This document shows, piece by piece, positions 25,362-34,210 of a DNA stretch of 64,000 nt; position 1 is the stretch's first letter; every line of letters starts with the position of its first letter. Below the pieces are notes generated by a model. It was not told the origin of the DNA and ran no database searches. It was given only the letters and a program-made list of their open reading frames with translations. The stretch spans positions 868,001 to 932,000 of the forward strand of contig OZ255631.1 of NCBI GenBank assembly GCA_965276835.1. Reading direction: 5' to 3'. The translations under genes were made by a program, and so were the position numbers. This DNA is from BOG-932 sp965276835. Its GTDB lineage: Bacteria; Pseudomonadota; Alphaproteobacteria; BOG-932; Roseiterribacteraceae.

Positions 25362-25569
25362 TGCAGGCTCCCCCCTCAAGACTCTCGATTTCAGGTCCGA
25401 TCCTATGGATCTTTCACAGTTCCGGGTATGGCAGAAATGGCTGCCGGTGTCGCGCTCACGAAAAATTTCGTGGCGATGTCGGACCCGGTTGTCCGTATTC
25501 GTCCTGGGGTTAGAAGCGTGTCGGGCATCGCCCGCAAGCGGTGCATATGTCCATGACGGGAGTATTACG

Positions 25570-26214
25570 ATGAGACGATTGATTCTGAAGATGTCCATGT
25601 CTGTCGACGCCTTCGTTGGAAGCGTGAACGGGAACATCGATTGGATATTCAAGAGTACGGATGAGGCAGCCACTAACTGGATCACGGACCTGCTGCACGA
25701 GACCGGTCTTCACATCATGGGTAGCCGAACATTTCAGGACATGGCCGCCTTTTGGCCGACCTCCACCGAACCGTTTGCCGCGCCGATGAATGCGATTCCG
25801 AAGGTTGTTTTCTCCCGCAAGGGGCGGGTCGATCTGAATCGCACGGAAACGACCTCGGCCTTGGTGGACGCGTCCCGTCGCCGATTGGCCGAAGGCGGAG
25901 GCGCGGTACCGGATGGACCATCGAATATCGGCAACTGGGGGGGCGCCCTCGTGGCCAGTGGCGACCTAACCGAAGAGGTGGCGCGGCTGAAGCAGATGCC
26001 GGGCAAAGACATTCTGGCCCATGGCGGCGCCCGATTTGCACAAAGTCTCGCCGAGCGGAATCTCATCGATGAATATCGCCTGCTGGTTCATCCGGTGGTG
26101 CTTGGCCGAGGCCTGCCTCTGTTCGAAGCCTTGGCCGAGCCGCGCAAGCTGCAGCTTGTCAGTGTCACCGCATTTCCTGCCGGTGCCATAGCGCAGGTCT
26201 ACCGGCCGGGCTAA
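25570..26214 (+). CDS. Dihydrofolate reductase-like (RibD C-terminal family) protein
   Basis: 214 residues; the ATG at 25570 has GGGAG seven bases upstream. RLILKMSMSVDAFVGSVNG at the N-terminus, MGSRTFQDMAAFWP near 55, and LAHGGARFAQSLAERNLIDEYRLLVHPVVLGRGLPLF are typical of the DHFR-like reductases that share the RibD reductase fold and bind NADPH. An insertion rich in Gly/Pro around residues 115-130 is unusual. Substrate unknown; not true FolA, since folate residues are not conserved. Confidence 0.88.
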   Translation: MRRLILKMSMSVDAFVGSVNGNIDWIFKSTDEAATNWITDLLHETGLHIMGSRTFQDMAAFWPTSTEPFAAPMNAIPKVVFSRKGRVDLNRTETTSALVDASRRRLAEGGGAVPDGPSNIGNWGGALVASGDLTEEVARLKQMPGKDILAHGGARFAQSLAERNLIDEYRLLVHPVVLGRGLPLFEALAEPRKLQLVSVTAFPAGAIAQVYRPG

Positions 26215-26251
26215 AGCTCCATATACAGAGTCCAGCAAGCGAGGATGAATC

Positions 26252-27088
26252 ATGCGCGTAGGTGTCTTCTATTTTCCGACCGACTACGGCATCGATCCCG
26301 GCGAACTGGCCAAGGCGCTGGAGGATCGCGGTTTCGAATCCCTGTTCGTCTGCGAACACACCCACATCCCGACCAGTCGCCGCTCGCCCTTTCCCGGCGG
26401 TGGCGAGCTTCCCAAACGCTATAGCCATACGCACGACCCGTTCGTGGCGCTGTCATTTGCCGCTGCGGCCACCAAGACGCTGCTGCTCGGCACCGGCATC
26501 TGTCTTGTGACCGAGCGCGATCCGATCGTGACCGCCAAATCTGTAGCGAGTCTGGACCAGCTGTCACATGGACGTTTCATGTTCGGCATTGGGGGTGGCT
26601 GGAATGCCGAGGAGATGGAAAATCACGGCACGGTCTACGCGACACGCTTCAAGCTGATGCGCGAACGCGTGCTGGCTATGAAGGCGCTATGGGCCGAGGA
26701 CGAGGCTGAGTTCCACGGCGAGATGGTCAATTTCGATCCGGTCTGGGCCTATCCCAAGCCCTATCGCCGGCCGCATCCGCCGATCCTGCTCGGCGGCGAA
26801 ACCGACATCACGCTAAAGCGCATCGTCGAATTTTGCGACGGCTGGTTTCCGCGCGCCAGCCCGGCCTTCGTTCCTGGCGAGGCGGTTGCACGTCTTCAGC
26901 GGGCAGCGACCCAAGCTGGCCGCGATCCGGCGAGCCTGTCGATCACCGTATTCCGCGCGCCGACGGATACGGCCGGGCTTGCTGCCTATCGGGGGGCCGG
27001 CATCGACCGCGCGTTGCTGGAGATCCCCGACCTGTCGCGCGACGAAATCCTGCGCCACCTCGACACGATTGCGCCGTTTGCGGCTTGA
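26252..27088 (+). CDS. Luciferase-like (LLM) F420/FMN-dependent oxidoreductase, TIGR03619 type
   Basis: 278 residues of TIM-barrel type: MRVGVFYFPTDYGIDPGELA, VCEHTHIPTSR, TLLLGTGICLVTERDPIVTAK, GRFMFGIGGGWNAEE and PHPPILLGGETD are the conserved segments. The cofactor (F420 or FMN) cannot be settled from sequence alone; the family name reflects actinobacterial F420 members. A second related enzyme is at 48655-49554. It lies 37 bp after the DHFR-like gene on the same strand. Confidence 0.9.
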   Translation: MRVGVFYFPTDYGIDPGELAKALEDRGFESLFVCEHTHIPTSRRSPFPGGGELPKRYSHTHDPFVALSFAAAATKTLLLGTGICLVTERDPIVTAKSVASLDQLSHGRFMFGIGGGWNAEEMENHGTVYATRFKLMRERVLAMKALWAEDEAEFHGEMVNFDPVWAYPKPYRRPHPPILLGGETDITLKRIVEFCDGWFPRASPAFVPGEAVARLQRAATQAGRDPASLSITVFRAPTDTAGLAAYRGAGIDRALLEIPDLSRDEILRHLDTIAPFAA

Positions 27089-27112
27089 ACTATCCCAGTG
27101 GTTGAGAGCGGA

Positions 27113-27517
27113 TTACCGTTCGGCTTCCGTACCGTCACCCCGGCAAAGGCCACCCGCCAGCGTCCAGCCGCTGTCGCCACGCGTCAGCGTCACGACCGTG
27201 AAATGCAGGTGGCCGTCGGGTTCGTCGTCGCGCGCATAGCGGACCTGGCATAGAAACCGTCCGGCGCCGATGACGCTGCAGTCTGTCTGGTCGATCTTCA
27301 GGCCGTCGACATGGCGCCCCTGCGCACTGGTTTTCGCCTGGTCATAGGCCGCCTGCGCGACCGCGACGTTCGGGACAGCGGGAACGGCGGGCGGCAGCAC
27401 GTGCATCGCCTCGTTACGCGGTGGCGGCGCATGCCGGGCAGGGGTGAGCGCGAACGTTCCCGCCGCAGCCAGCGCGGCGGCAAGGACGCCGCCGGTTATC
27501 ACAAGCCTATGCTTCAT
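27113..27517 (-). CDS. Small exported or membrane-anchored protein of unknown function
   Basis: 134 residues with an N-terminal hydrophobic signal or anchor (LVITGGVLAAALAAAGTFAL), a Pro-rich linker, then a small domain with three Cys (QTDCSVI, RFLCQVRY, GGLCRGDG) and strands LHFTVVTLTRGDSGWTLAGG. No family recognised. It starts 7 bp downstream of the multicopper oxidase stop, so it is probably cotranscribed and may act with it in the periplasm. Confidence 0.7.
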   Translation of the reverse strand: MKHRLVITGGVLAAALAAAGTFALTPARHAPPPRNEAMHVLPPAVPAVPNVAVAQAAYDQAKTSAQGRHVDGLKIDQTDCSVIGAGRFLCQVRYARDDEPDGHLHFTVVTLTRGDSGWTLAGGLCRGDGTEAER

Positions 27518-27524
27518 CCCGCGG

Positions 27525-29633
27525 TCACGAGGGCGACGCCCGAACGCGGATACGCGCCATCATGCCGTCGTCCTCATGCAACAGGATGTGGCAGTGGTAG
27601 ACGAAGTCTCCCGCGATCGCGAACGGAATCTCGACATCGATCGGGTGCGCCGTGCAGACGCCATTGCGCCAGTCCTGCACGGATACGCACACCTTCCCGT
27701 CGGTATGCGGCAGCGGCACATTGTCGATGAGGATGTCCTTGCTGCGCGGAACCCGTCCATGCTGGATCGGGTCGGCGCTGAGCAGCGAGAACCTGGTCTG
27801 GTGAATGTGGAAGTTATGGTTCTCGTTCGTCAGGTTGACCAGTTGCCATTTCTCGCTGACGGCGGTGTTGCCCTTGCCCAGCGGGACGCAGACAGTCGGC
27901 GTGGCCGGGTCGAACGGCGCCACGTCCCGGAAGGTGCCGGGTACCGTCTTCCCATTCTCATCCACCTCCTCATAGCCGAGTCCCAGAGCGCTGGGATTGG
28001 TGGTCGGCGTATTGAAAAATATGCGCCGCATATGGCCGGCAGGCAGGGGCTTGCAGGTGGCGACCGCGCCAACCTTGGCGTTGGCTTCCTTGAAATCCGC
28101 CGCTAGGCGCTGCGGGTTGGCAAGATCGGCGGCTTCCCCCTTGACGGCAAGCGTTTGCGGCCCCTTGGCTGCGCTGCCCGAGCCGCCAAACCGAACGAGG
28201 CCAAGATCGATCGCGGGCCAATTGTCCCCACCCGGTCCGGTATTCACGCCGTTGGTGCGAAACACCGCCTGATCGCCGGCGACTGGTTTGACCACTCTGT
28301 CCTGTTTGTCGCGATCGACGACCCAAAGCTCGACCCGCGAACTCGGCATCATCAGGATCGATCTGGTGCAGATCGGCGCGGTCGTCTTTCCGTCCGGTGC
28401 GACCGAGCTGGGGCAAGGTATCGCCTTAATCTTGGCCCCACTCTCGGCCGTGATATCGCTGGGCGTAATGCCCCCGTTCGTATCGACGGCGATGCCGTCG
28501 ATCGCCAGAACCTGGAACAGCATGTCGCGGCCCTGCTTGGCGTTCCACAGATGCAGATCAAGGCTGGAACTGGCCGAGGCGCTCGTGATCCGCCAGATTT
28601 CGCCGGAAGCCGAGGCCATCTTGATCGCGGGATAGGGTTGGCCGTTCAGCGGAAAGAACCAGCGGCCGCCGGTATAGCTGGCGCCTTTGCTCGTCTTGGC
28701 GACGCCCGGGCAGAAGCCGCGCCATGACGGTTTGCCCGCTGCGGGGGTTGGATTGCAGAATTTCCGGTCCGGCTGGTCCAACAGGATACCGTTCTTCAAT
28801 ATTTCGGTGTCCTTGATGATGATATGGCGGACCGGGATTTTGGCGAGGTCTTTGCTGCAGGCGGCGTTCTTGCAGACGTAATCCCCGACATCGCCGATGG
28901 TGATGATACCGGCCATGCCTGACGTCACCTGGTTGAACGCGATCCCATGAATGTGCGGGTGGAACCAGAACAGCCCCGAAGGATGGTCTTGCGGGATCGC
29001 GATATCGTAATCGGTGTAGCCGATCCGAACGTCGCCATGGGTCATGGAATCGGCGGGAAGCGGTCCGTTCGCTGGGTTCAGCGTCATGACGAAGATATTG
29101 TCGCCATAGGTTGGGTTATCCACGGTTGGAAAATGCGTCGACACCAGCAGCCCGTGGGTGTGGATATTGACCGGGTTGAGCGCCAGATAGGCATGGCCGG
29201 CTGCTTCGGCTTGGTGGGAGTCCGTAATCTTTGGCAGCTTATTGACCAACCTGATCTTCAGGTGATCGCCCGGTTGCAACTGAAGCCGCGTGCCGCCGTA
29301 CAGATTTGCCGAGGTCGCCGGGCAAGACAGGCTACCGTCGGTCGGAAGAGGGCATGTGTCATAGACCCAGCCCGTCGGATCGAAGGGGACCAAGGTCGGT
29401 ACTTTTGCCGCCCGCGCAACCATCAGGAGGTCGAGGACGCCGTTGGCACTCGTCAGGACCGGGGGCTCCAAAAGCGGCGCAGCAGAGGCGGACGCGCAGC
29501 CCAGGGCCAAAGCGAAGCCGGTGGTCAGACCCTTCCAGTTCACGCACTTGATTATGTCGATGAGAACACGCCCGAATGCGGGCGACGATCCAATATGGTG
29601 AAAGCTGCTATTGCGCAGGCGGATTGGATGCAT
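27525..29633 (-). CDS. Multicopper oxidase family protein
   Basis: 702 residues from the ATG at 29633; a GTG at 29543 would place the signal peptide (GLTTGFALALGCASASA) at the very N-terminus and is perhaps the true start. Copper ligands are visible: HTHG near residue 160, WFHPHIHG near 225, HNFHIHQ near 625 and the C-terminal HCHILLHEDDGMM. These supply the type 1, 2 and 3 sites. The protein is longer than CopA or CueO and has two large insertions. It oxidises a metal or phenolic substrate in the periplasm. Followed by a small exported protein. Confidence 0.9.
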   Translation of the reverse strand: MHPIRLRNSSFHHIGSSPAFGRVLIDIIKCVNWKGLTTGFALALGCASASAAPLLEPPVLTSANGVLDLLMVARAAKVPTLVPFDPTGWVYDTCPLPTDGSLSCPATSANLYGGTRLQLQPGDHLKIRLVNKLPKITDSHQAEAAGHAYLALNPVNIHTHGLLVSTHFPTVDNPTYGDNIFVMTLNPANGPLPADSMTHGDVRIGYTDYDIAIPQDHPSGLFWFHPHIHGIAFNQVTSGMAGIITIGDVGDYVCKNAACSKDLAKIPVRHIIIKDTEILKNGILLDQPDRKFCNPTPAAGKPSWRGFCPGVAKTSKGASYTGGRWFFPLNGQPYPAIKMASASGEIWRITSASASSSLDLHLWNAKQGRDMLFQVLAIDGIAVDTNGGITPSDITAESGAKIKAIPCPSSVAPDGKTTAPICTRSILMMPSSRVELWVVDRDKQDRVVKPVAGDQAVFRTNGVNTGPGGDNWPAIDLGLVRFGGSGSAAKGPQTLAVKGEAADLANPQRLAADFKEANAKVGAVATCKPLPAGHMRRIFFNTPTTNPSALGLGYEEVDENGKTVPGTFRDVAPFDPATPTVCVPLGKGNTAVSEKWQLVNLTNENHNFHIHQTRFSLLSADPIQHGRVPRSKDILIDNVPLPHTDGKVCVSVQDWRNGVCTAHPIDVEIPFAIAGDFVYHCHILLHEDDGMMARIRVRASPS

Positions 29634-29817
29634 CGGCCGGGTCCCTTAATATCAACACGCCATAAGGTTAATTTTAGCTAAACTGTGGGCGTGATTATTA
29701 TTTGTCAGGCGACCTGTTAAGCCGACGACGATTGAGGATACTGGTTCGGTTGCGATTCACCTAAGATAAAATGGATTTATTTATCGGACTATTCCGCGGG
29801 TCCTATGTCACCGTTAC

Positions 29818-30387
29818 CTATTGCGGGTCCGTCACTCGGATTGAAACGATCTTCGGTTGCTTATCCTTTTCGAGGATGAAGCCCATTGGACCATTGCCCG
29901 GAGTCATTGCGTCGACGATCTCCATCCCGCCCACCACCTGCCCGAACACGGTGTATTTTCCGTCGAGATGCGGGCGGTCGGCGAGGCAGATATAAAACTG
30001 GCTGTCAGCTGAATTTGGGTCCGCGTCGCGTGCCATCCCGACTGCTCCGCGGAGGTGCTTCAGCTTGTTGAACTCCGCCTTGATCGTTTCACCCGATCCG
30101 CCGGTGCCGTCGAATTTCGGGTCGCCCACTTGCACCACATGGCCGGGCGCAACCCGCATGACCGTCAGTCCGTCATAGAAATGGCTGTTCGCCAGCTTGC
30201 GGATACGCGCCACGGTCAACGGCGCCCGATCGGGTCGCAATTGAATGACGACGGTGCCGGTTTCGAACACGACGGTCATCACCGGTCGCTTGTCCACCGA
30301 CATATCGGGTGTGTCCTGCCCGCATGCCGTGACGGCGAACAGGAGCAGCACGGTCAGGGCAGTGAATCGTATCGGCCAGGTCAGCAT
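29818..30387 (-). CDS. Cyclophilin-type peptidyl-prolyl isomerase, probable lipoprotein
   Basis: 189 residues. The signal ends in a lipobox (LLFAVTAC, Cys near residue 22), so the protein should be lipid-anchored in the envelope. The cyclophilin domain includes FETGTVVIQLRPDRAPLTV, YDGLTVMRVAPGHVVQVGDP, GSGETIKAEFN and SQFYICLADRPHLDGKYTVFGQV. The FYDGLxMxRV segment carries Met/Arg at the active site. It would speed proline isomerisation in exported proteins. Confidence 0.92.
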   Translation of the reverse strand: MLTWPIRFTALTVLLLFAVTACGQDTPDMSVDKRPVMTVVFETGTVVIQLRPDRAPLTVARIRKLANSHFYDGLTVMRVAPGHVVQVGDPKFDGTGGSGETIKAEFNKLKHLRGAVGMARDADPNSADSQFYICLADRPHLDGKYTVFGQVVGGMEIVDAMTPGNGPMGFILEKDKQPKIVSIRVTDPQ

Positions 30388-30517
30388 CGTATCTTCTGTG
30401 TTCGTTCATTCCTGCGGGCGAACCTAGGGCCGGCTGGGAAGTCCCGCAATTTCAATTCGCTCATAGGGTGCTGCGTCCGCTAGGTTATCGCTGGGAAATC
30501 CCCGAGGAGGGTGCAAG

Positions 30518-31258
30518 ATGAAGTCACAGCTCGACGTGATGATGGATGTGCTCAGGGAGCTGTTTCGCCAGCACGGGTTGCGCTTTTCCGATGTCGCCCG
30601 GGAGCTGGGCGTGACCGAGCGTACGGTGACCCGCTGGTTTTCGGCCGAGAGCGTCGAAACTGCGGTCCTGCAACAAATGTGCGAGCTTGTGGGGATCGAT
30701 TTCTTCGCGCTCTGCGAGATCGCCGGCAAGCGCTTCGAGCGCAGGCCGACGCGTCACACGATCAAGCAGGAGCAAGCGCTGGCCGACAGCCCGCTGCTCA
30801 ACTACCTCTTCGCGCAAATCTGTAAGGGCTGGACCGCCAAGGAACTTCGCGACGATATCGATATCCCCGAGCCGGTGCTGATCGACCATCTGCTCCAACT
30901 CGACAAGATCGGGCTCATTGAACTGCTGCCGGGCAACGAGATTCGCCTTAAGACCTCGCGGGATATGAGGTTGATCCCGAACGGCCCCTATGCAAGACGC
31001 CTTAATCAATGGCTGACCGACACCTTCGACAAGCCTGATGTCGATCAGGAAAATTCGATCTGGGTCTGCGATTTCATGAAGCTGACACCGGGCTCCCGCG
31101 AGCATTTGGAGCGCAAGTTCCGCGCGCTGATGCACGAAGCCCAGGAACTCAGCGATGCGGATCGCCGCGCGCACGACGACGGGCGCGAATGGTACGGCGT
31201 TGTGCTGGTCGCCAAACCGCAAGACATTCGCCCTTTCAGCGAATGGCCCGCCGCCTAG
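30518..31258 (+). CDS. Helix-turn-helix transcriptional regulator (XRE-like)
   Basis: 246 residues; the ATG at 30518 has GAGGAGG upstream. An N-terminal HTH (FRQHGLRFSDVARELGVTERTVTRWFS, residues ~18-45) binds DNA; the remainder has a second possible winged-helix (GWTAKELRDDIDIPEPVLIDHLLQLDKIGLIELLPGNEIRL, ~105-145) and a helical C-terminal region. No ligand domain is recognised. It is convergent with the Rieske dioxygenase gene, 6 bp apart, so regulation of that gene is possible but not shown. Confidence 0.82.
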   Translation: MKSQLDVMMDVLRELFRQHGLRFSDVARELGVTERTVTRWFSAESVETAVLQQMCELVGIDFFALCEIAGKRFERRPTRHTIKQEQALADSPLLNYLFAQICKGWTAKELRDDIDIPEPVLIDHLLQLDKIGLIELLPGNEIRLKTSRDMRLIPNGPYARRLNQWLTDTFDKPDVDQENSIWVCDFMKLTPGSREHLERKFRALMHEAQELSDADRRAHDDGREWYGVVLVAKPQDIRPFSEWPAA

Positions 31259-31264
31259 TGTGGT

Positions 31265-32521
31265 TCACTTCTCAGCGTCGGCCACCATCTGCCGCGTCAC
31301 CTTCAACATATGCTGCAGGCCGAGTTCGTTACGGCCGAACAGGAATTTCGGCACTGCCTCACGATAGATGCCTTGCTGCGGTGAGGTGATGCCGAACGGG
31401 TAGTCTTCCCGCTGAACGATGCCGTTCGACGATTCCCAGGTCTGCTCGCCCAGTTCGCGATTCGCCGGATCGCTCATGTCCAGCCGGGCATAGATCGCGT
31501 GACGAACGCCGGATTTATGCAGCGCGACCGGATACATCGCGTAGAACGCCATGATCACCGGCGTGATGTTCATCAGCGTACCCGGATACAAGGTATAGCC
31601 GAACATGATGTGTTTTTCCGGCACCCATTCCTCTTCGGGAATGGTCTCCAGTTCCATGATGCTCTTCATCGGAATGGCGAAGAACACATGCTTGCCCAGC
31701 GTGCGGATCTCGGTCGCATCGCCATAGGCGACAATCGCCAGGTTGTTCTTGTGCGTCACCTCGAAGTGATAGACCTCGAGAAACGCCTCCAGCGTCAGCT
31801 TCCAGTTCCCGTCGAGCGGGATCGCCCCGGTCTTGGCGTGCTGCAGCGCGCCGATATTCCACTGGGCAAGTTCTTCCTGCATCTCCTGGCCCAGATATTC
31901 GTCCAGGTCGAATGTCATGCCCGGCCGGGGCGCGCAGAAGATGATGCCGTGCCGTTCCTCGACCTGGAGTTCGACCAGGCCCAGTTCGGATTTATCGACC
32001 TCGCCGAAATCCGACGCGTGGGCGACGCCCAGCAGCTTGCCGTCCAGGTTATAACTCCAACCGTGATAAGGGCAGCTGAAGCCGCCCGGCGATTGGCCGC
32101 GCTCGCAAAATACCAGGGCCGATCCGCGGTGCCGGCAGGAATTGACGAAGGCCTTGACCGCGCCGTCCTTGTTTCGGGTCACCAGGATTGGGGTGCCGAA
32201 CTCATTGATATTGATGAAATCGCCCGGCTTCGTCAGGTCGCTCGACATGCCGGCGATAAAGGGTAGCGTATCGAAGATCGCACGCATTTCCTTTTCGTAC
32301 AGTAGCGGATCGTTATAGGTCGCGGTATCGACCTCCATGACGCTGTCCGCCAGCGTGCCGGTACCGGCCTTCACATTGGCGATCAGCCGCTTGGCCAGGG
32401 CGATGTTCTTCGCGCGGTTCAGGCTCTCAACCCCACCGGCGCCCATTTTGCCGCGGTTTCTCTCGCTGACCGACAGCATGCCGCCATTGAGGGGGATTTC
32501 TTGAACCGGTGCGTCGTTCAT
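31265..32521 (-). CDS. Rieske aromatic ring-hydroxylating oxygenase, alpha subunit
   Basis: 418 residues. The Rieske [2Fe-2S] centre is CRHRG...CPYHGWSY near residues 128-150. The catalytic domain follows, with the mononuclear iron facial triad region at EVYHFEVTHKN (two His) near 260 and a distal Asp around 380. Members hydroxylate aromatic or sterol substrates with O2, but need a reductase/ferredoxin, which is not present in this window. Nothing indicates the substrate. Confidence 0.9.
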   Translation of the reverse strand: MNDAPVQEIPLNGGMLSVSERNRGKMGAGGVESLNRAKNIALAKRLIANVKAGTGTLADSVMEVDTATYNDPLLYEKEMRAIFDTLPFIAGMSSDLTKPGDFININEFGTPILVTRNKDGAVKAFVNSCRHRGSALVFCERGQSPGGFSCPYHGWSYNLDGKLLGVAHASDFGEVDKSELGLVELQVEERHGIIFCAPRPGMTFDLDEYLGQEMQEELAQWNIGALQHAKTGAIPLDGNWKLTLEAFLEVYHFEVTHKNNLAIVAYGDATEIRTLGKHVFFAIPMKSIMELETIPEEEWVPEKHIMFGYTLYPGTLMNITPVIMAFYAMYPVALHKSGVRHAIYARLDMSDPANRELGEQTWESSNGIVQREDYPFGITSPQQGIYREAVPKFLFGRNELGLQHMLKVTRQMVADAEK

Positions 32522-32744
32522 CGCTTATCTCCCGCGGAACATAACCTTTGTATGGGAGAGTGGCACCTGTCTCGACTGGGGCAAGGCAAAACCACAACCA
32601 GACAGGTTTTGTCAGGTAAACCGGAAGCTGCTTGTCCTAATCTTCGAAACCTCAACGCATGCGATCTAACATTGCGCGTGATATTGAGCAGCCATTAAAA
32701 CATTATACGTGCCTCGACATCGAACGAGTGTAAGGGAGCAAAAG

Positions 32745-33233
32745 ATGAAACGGATCGTTATCGCGTGCGCCGTGATGGCCACCTCGCCGATGCTGGCGTC
32801 GGTTCCCGCGGTCGCGCAGGGGCCGGTCGCCATGACCAGAGACGCCTGCTGGCGATCTGTCGCCGATGAGGCGCGGGGCCGGTTTGCGGCGCGCGATGTC
32901 AGCCAGCTGACGGCAACCGCGAGTGTGGTTTCGCCGGTGGAGAATGCTGTGAGAGGCAGAGGCATGGCTGACGGCATGCCGTTCGCCTTCAGCTGCACCT
33001 ATAATCTCCGTTCGGGTCGAACCTATGCGATTTCGATACGCCCGGAACAGAGGCGGATGCCGTTGCCGGGCGGCTCGTGGGCGGAAACATGTGTCAGCCC
33101 CCAAATGCGCGGATCTGTGCTTTTCGCTCAATGCAGGATGGCAGGCGGAGGCTGGAATCCCACGCGTCTGGATATGCGCAGCTGCTCCACCGGCCGCGTG
33201 GCGAACCTGGACGGCGCGCTCGTCTGCCGGTAA
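32745..33233 (+). CDS. Small exported protein of unknown function
   Basis: 162 residues from the ATG at 32745, which follows GGGAG. The signal peptide is IVIACAVMATSPMLASVPAVAQ. The mature protein has six Cys (ACWRSV, FSCTYNL, ETCVSP, AQCRMAG, RSCSTG, LVCR), consistent with three disulfides. Strands such as FAFSCTYNLRSGRTYAISIR suggest a compact beta fold. No family recognised. It converges with the beta-lactamase gene, 27 bp apart. Confidence 0.7.
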   Translation: MKRIVIACAVMATSPMLASVPAVAQGPVAMTRDACWRSVADEARGRFAARDVSQLTATASVVSPVENAVRGRGMADGMPFAFSCTYNLRSGRTYAISIRPEQRRMPLPGGSWAETCVSPQMRGSVLFAQCRMAGGGWNPTRLDMRSCSTGRVANLDGALVCR

Positions 33234-33259
33234 CGCCCACCGCAGCCGCCGCGGCTTGA

Positions 33260-34117
33260 CTATCGCAGTCTTTCGCCCACCGCGCGCCCGACGTCGGCGA
33301 AAACCGCCTCCAATTGCGCCGCCGTCGGCTTGCCGCCCTGAGTATAGGCGCTGATCACTATCGGCCTTCCCGGTTGGGGCCAAGTCACCGCGATATCGGC
33401 TGCGGCATCCGCGCCGTTGTTGCCGGTCTTGTCGCCAATCCTCCATCCGGTGGGTAGGCCGCCACGCAGACGGTTGGCGCCGGTTTTGCAGTCCACCAGC
33501 CAGCCTGTCAGGCGTTCGCGTGAGCCGGATGACAGCACATCGCCCAATACGAAACGGCGCAACGAGCCAGCCATGGCGGTGGGCGTTGTCGTGTCGTGCG
33601 GATCGCCCGGCGGCGAACGGTTCAGTTCCGGCTCGTTATGATCAAGGCGGGTCGCCACGTCGCCCGTGGCGCGCCAGAAGGCGGTGAGGGCGGTCGGGCC
33701 ACCGATATGGGCGAGTAGCAGGTTGGCACAGGTGTTGTCGCTCAACTCGACGGCGGCCGCGCACATATCCATCACCGACATCGCACCTTTGGCCAAGTTT
33801 TGCCGCGCCGCCGGGGCATACTCCAATAGGTCCTTAGGGCCATAGGGGATCATGCGGGCGAGATCCTCCTGCCCGCGGTCGGCCCGCGCCAGAACCATGG
33901 CCGCCAGAGAGGCCTTGAATGAACTGCACATGACGAAACGCTCGTCGGCGCGCCAGGCAATCTTGGCGCCGGTGGCGACATTCTCGGCATAAAGCCCGAT
34001 TCGTCCACCCGTTGCCTGTTCATAGGCGGCTAGGGCCCGCGGTGCATCTTCGGCAAATGCCGACCACGCAGCGAGCGCGGGCACGGCGGCCAGGAATGCG
34101 CGGCGATTCAGGATCAT
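33260..34117 (-). CDS. Class A beta-lactamase (serine hydrolase), probable Tat export
   Basis: 285 residues from the ATG at 34117. The signal has the twin Arg NRRAFLAAVPALAAWSAFA, so Tat export is likely. All four class A elements are visible: SxxK as CSSFK, SDN in ELSDNT, ExxLN as EPELN, and KTG in GDKTGNNG. It would hydrolyse beta-lactams in the periplasm. Cys just before the active Ser is shared with KPC- and L2-like enzymes, but the partner Cys after KTG is absent. The spectrum cannot be predicted. Probably a chromosomal enzyme, since no resistance element is adjacent. Confidence 0.93.
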   Translation of the reverse strand: MILNRRAFLAAVPALAAWSAFAEDAPRALAAYEQATGGRIGLYAENVATGAKIAWRADERFVMCSSFKASLAAMVLARADRGQEDLARMIPYGPKDLLEYAPAARQNLAKGAMSVMDMCAAAVELSDNTCANLLLAHIGGPTALTAFWRATGDVATRLDHNEPELNRSPPGDPHDTTTPTAMAGSLRRFVLGDVLSSGSRERLTGWLVDCKTGANRLRGGLPTGWRIGDKTGNNGADAAADIAVTWPQPGRPIVISAYTQGGKPTAAQLEAVFADVGRAVGERLR

Positions 34118-34210
34118 GGAAAGTCTTTCAGGAGAGGGCTCTCCTTTAAACAGACCGCAGCTCCACGCCAAAATTATGGCAAAGGCAGCCGGATCCAATC
34201 CATCAGCGCG

